NCBI RefSeq assembly: GCF_902167145.1
Contig: NC_050098.1
Location: forward strand, 110,646,207-110,710,206
Direction of reading: 5' to 3'
DNA: 64,000 nt
Origin: Zea mays
Taxonomy: Eukaryota > Streptophyta > Magnoliopsida > Poales > Poaceae
The position numbers and the translations under genes are program-made. The notes beneath the pieces are model-generated. The model saw only the letters and a program-made list of their open reading frames with translations, was not told the origin of the DNA and did not search any database. Below are positions 62,001 through 64,000 of the stretch, piece by piece (positions within the stretch are counted from its first letter, which is position 1; each line of letters begins with the position of its first letter).

Positions 62001-62666
62001 CAGGCACACATGGATTGACTCATATCCGAGTCCTAATACATGAATAAGTTTCTTTGCTTCATTATAAGATGATGGAAGGCAACATTGTGGGAACAACAAT
62101 GATAATAACTTTAAAATTTCATTGAACGCCACATTGCTGATCCGATAAAATGACTTGATATGAAGTAACTTAACCACAAAAGCTAATTTTGTGAAAGGTG
62201 AACCTGGGTGAAGTGCCTGCTTCATCTCATCTAAGACAACTAAAAACATGGACTTCCGTGCACCTTCTTCAGATGTGAATAACTCATGCACCATATCTGG
62301 TAATCTATCATCAGGGTTATCCTGTTCAAACATATTCATACTACCATCCTCATTCAAACTAGGTTGTTCACCTAAATGGTTAGCATTTTCATTTAATCTA
62401 CCAGTCAATAGTGGCTCCCCATGATGTATCCATGTTGTGTATGTGCTCGCCATCCCATTAATATATAAGTGATCCTGTACTTGTGATTTCTGTAGAGAAA
62501 ATTGATTCAAACACTGTCGACATGGACATAGTATCTCCTCAATCTCAGGAAATCGATCTTCAACAAACTTCATGAAGTCATCCACCCTGACTACGTACTT
62601 CTTGCTGAAAAGCCTAGTATTGATCCAAGATCTGTCCATCTGCCATACATTGAAATGATAAAACAT
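59046..62666 (-). pseudogene. CACTA 3 TNPD-type transposase, many lesions
   Basis: Minus strand from about 62666. The N-terminal transposase-associated domain (about 62640-62400) is followed by Transposase_21 (about 61960-61060), DUF4218 (about 60600-60250) and DUF4216 (about 59845-59400), ending at an acidic tail at 59049. Lesions seen: TAG at 61443-61445, a shift near 60990, in-frame TAG and TAA near 60838 and 60702, a shift near 59600 and TAA near 59448. The likely start is the ATG beginning MDRSWINTRLF, inside the open frame. Same family as the CACTA 1 TNPD gene but clearly diverged. It would have supplied excision and integration activity. Confidence 0.88.
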
Positions 62667-64000
62667 TATAGGTTAAACACATAAAATATCTTAAAACTCA
62701 TTCGTTTGAATTTGAAAAAAAACATTGTATGCACTATCCTTGCTCTTCTTAATGATAGTTTGAAATATTTATTTGATGTTGTTGCTGATTGTAACTTGGA
62801 GACATTGCATTTGAATAACAGAATATTCCACTTCTATTTTACTAATATTGCCATGATACATTTATGTAGTCTAGAATGAATATTGACCTTTATGTTTTTT
62901 CATTTTCTTTGTTGCTTTGCAAAATATTATACTTGTACCTTTAATTAGCACTTAGTAGAACCTATTGCAAAATCTTACATTGATATAACATATACATGAC
63001 AGGTTAGTGGATTCAAAAAGGTAATAAACACCACTAAAAAGAGTTCTGATGATATAGTAAGTTTGACTGTTGATATACACTGTCCATTATCATTTTGTAC
63101 TTTAATATGAGACCAAATGCTGGGAAATAGGTGACTGTTTGAAGTAGTTTCCCAGAATTAAGGGTATTTAGGGCTTCAGATTATTTATCGTTAATGAATG
63201 CTCTAGTGTGACTCACGTTTGAGTTATTTCCAAGCATAATTACCTAGTTGCGATTATGTGATGTCATTTTGTTTGCCTTTGTGTTCTTAATTTCCTGCAT
63301 TATTTACCATAAGGTCTGGACTGTTGCCAATGTAGATTACGCTATCTGCATTAATTTTATTTGTTTCAAATTTTAAATGTTAAAGTTTATTTCTTGATTT
63401 GGCCCTTCCATAAATATATTAATGAACATTTGCTTCATTTTCCTAGGGGATCTTGCTTCTATTGACTCATACATGAACCTTTAGGTACTACCTTTGGTCT
63501 TTGACAGTTTGCCTGTTGTATTGTTAGACCTCACATGTTTGTCCTTTATTGTTTTTCAAGATCATCATTTGTTGAATGTGGAAGAACATGCAAAAGAAAA
63601 AGTGATTACTATCTTTTATACTGGTTACAGATTGCTAACACAAATGAGTACATTGATGGACAACTCTGGAAATCTGGTTGAGATTCTGATCAAGTAATGA
63701 TTCACGATCCTTTTCTTCGCTTGTGTATACATGTGTGTTAATCTATATATAACCCAATAAAATGTGTTTGCTGTCAAATCTGGTTATGTGGATCAGAAAA
63801 GATTGAATGTAAGTGGTCTTGAAAGCTAGGGGTAATTATAGCATTGGATGTTTAGGCTACAATTTTCACAGAATAAGTTTTTGATAATTTTTAGTAAAAA
63901 TAGTCTTCTATTGTTATTTGATTAGTTTGGTTTTCTGAATACTTTGATCTAATTGTTTGAAATCTTTATTGGATGTTGTTGCTGATGGTCACTTGGAAAC
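62667..64000 (-). other. CACTA 3 5' region, non-coding with exon-like plus-strand patch
   Basis: AT-rich. A stretch of about 45 bp at 62757-62801 recurs at 63956-64000. A plus-strand patch at about 63560-63697 follows a TTTTTCAAG acceptor-like site and encodes HLLNVEEHAKEKVITIF and more before TAA, a possible captured exon. No terminal repeat of the element is seen before the window ends. Confidence 0.4.

Larger units (their letters stand above)
41368..64000 (-). mobile_element. CACTA transposon 3, minus orientation, incomplete
   Basis: The 3' end lies at 41368 with CACTACAACACATGTGACC inside Copia gag; the left flank 3-mer is AAA. The other end is beyond 64000, so the duplication cannot be tested. 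On the minus strand it reads TNPD (62666-59046) then TNPA (56110-42816), the same gene order as CACTA 1. The 3' subterminal motif is a TATGACG/TTTGTCATA type, unlike both other CACTA elements. It contains a solo LTR (42063-42708), a gypsy element (45212-53068), a triplicated segment (56829-57640) and exon-like host fragments. Of 22.6 kb in view, about 8.5 kb is later insertion. Confidence 0.85.

Overview
The window looks like repeat-dense nuclear DNA from a grass, most likely a panicoid close to maize. The reasons are one GC-rich, intron-containing plant kinase gene, grass-type CACTA, Mutator-like, hAT-like and LTR elements, LTRs rich in CCTTCGG or GGACGGTCCG motifs, and several layers of nested insertion. 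Nothing points to a bacterium, an organelle or a virus particle. Only one ordinary host gene is seen, an IRE-type AGC kinase at 26444-30328. Almost everything else is transposable element (TE) sequence of different ages.

Left part (1-21455). Positions 1-5929 hold old LTR-like DNA of Ty3/gypsy chromovirus type. It is split by a compact Cassandra TRIM element (3109-3899) whose two LTRs each carry a 5S rRNA-derived segment. A gypsy integrase fragment (5930-6029 and 21192-21455) is split by CACTA element 1 (6030-21191; target-site duplication GCC). CACTA 1 carries a damaged TNPD-type transposase gene and a TNPA-type gene. The TNPD gene is itself interrupted by a 7.4-kb LTR retrotransposon (10703-18066; LTRs about 98% identical) that has gag and a long antisense gene but no pol.

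Middle part (21456-34430). CACTA element 2 (21829-25452; duplication GAT) keeps only a TNPA-type gene and ends about 230 bp before a TATA-like box upstream of the kinase gene. Downstream of the kinase lie a short hAT-like element and a Mutator-like element (31450-34077). The Mutator-like element has about 140-bp inverted ends, a decayed GRF-zinc-finger-type gene and a nested solo LTR.

Right part (34431-64000). A decayed gypsy element with GGACGGTCCG-rich LTRs (34431-39928) is invaded near its right end by a Copia element (39929-41367). The Copia gag is cut by CACTA element 3, which runs from 41368 past the end of the window on the minus strand. CACTA 3 contains a solo LTR (42063-42708), a Tat-lineage gypsy element (45212-53068) inserted in a TNPA exon, a triplicated segment, exon-like gene fragments and a decayed TNPD gene.

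The insertion order can be read directly: gypsy, then Copia, then CACTA 3, then Tat gypsy and solo LTR; and gypsy pol, then CACTA 1, then the non-autonomous LTR element. I found no clearly new enzymatic system. The most unusual points are the antisense spliced genes in two unrelated LTR elements, the 83-bp-arm hairpin ahead of a transposase gene, the 5S-bearing TRIM with a lesion in one promoter copy, and the CACTA insertion next to the kinase promoter.
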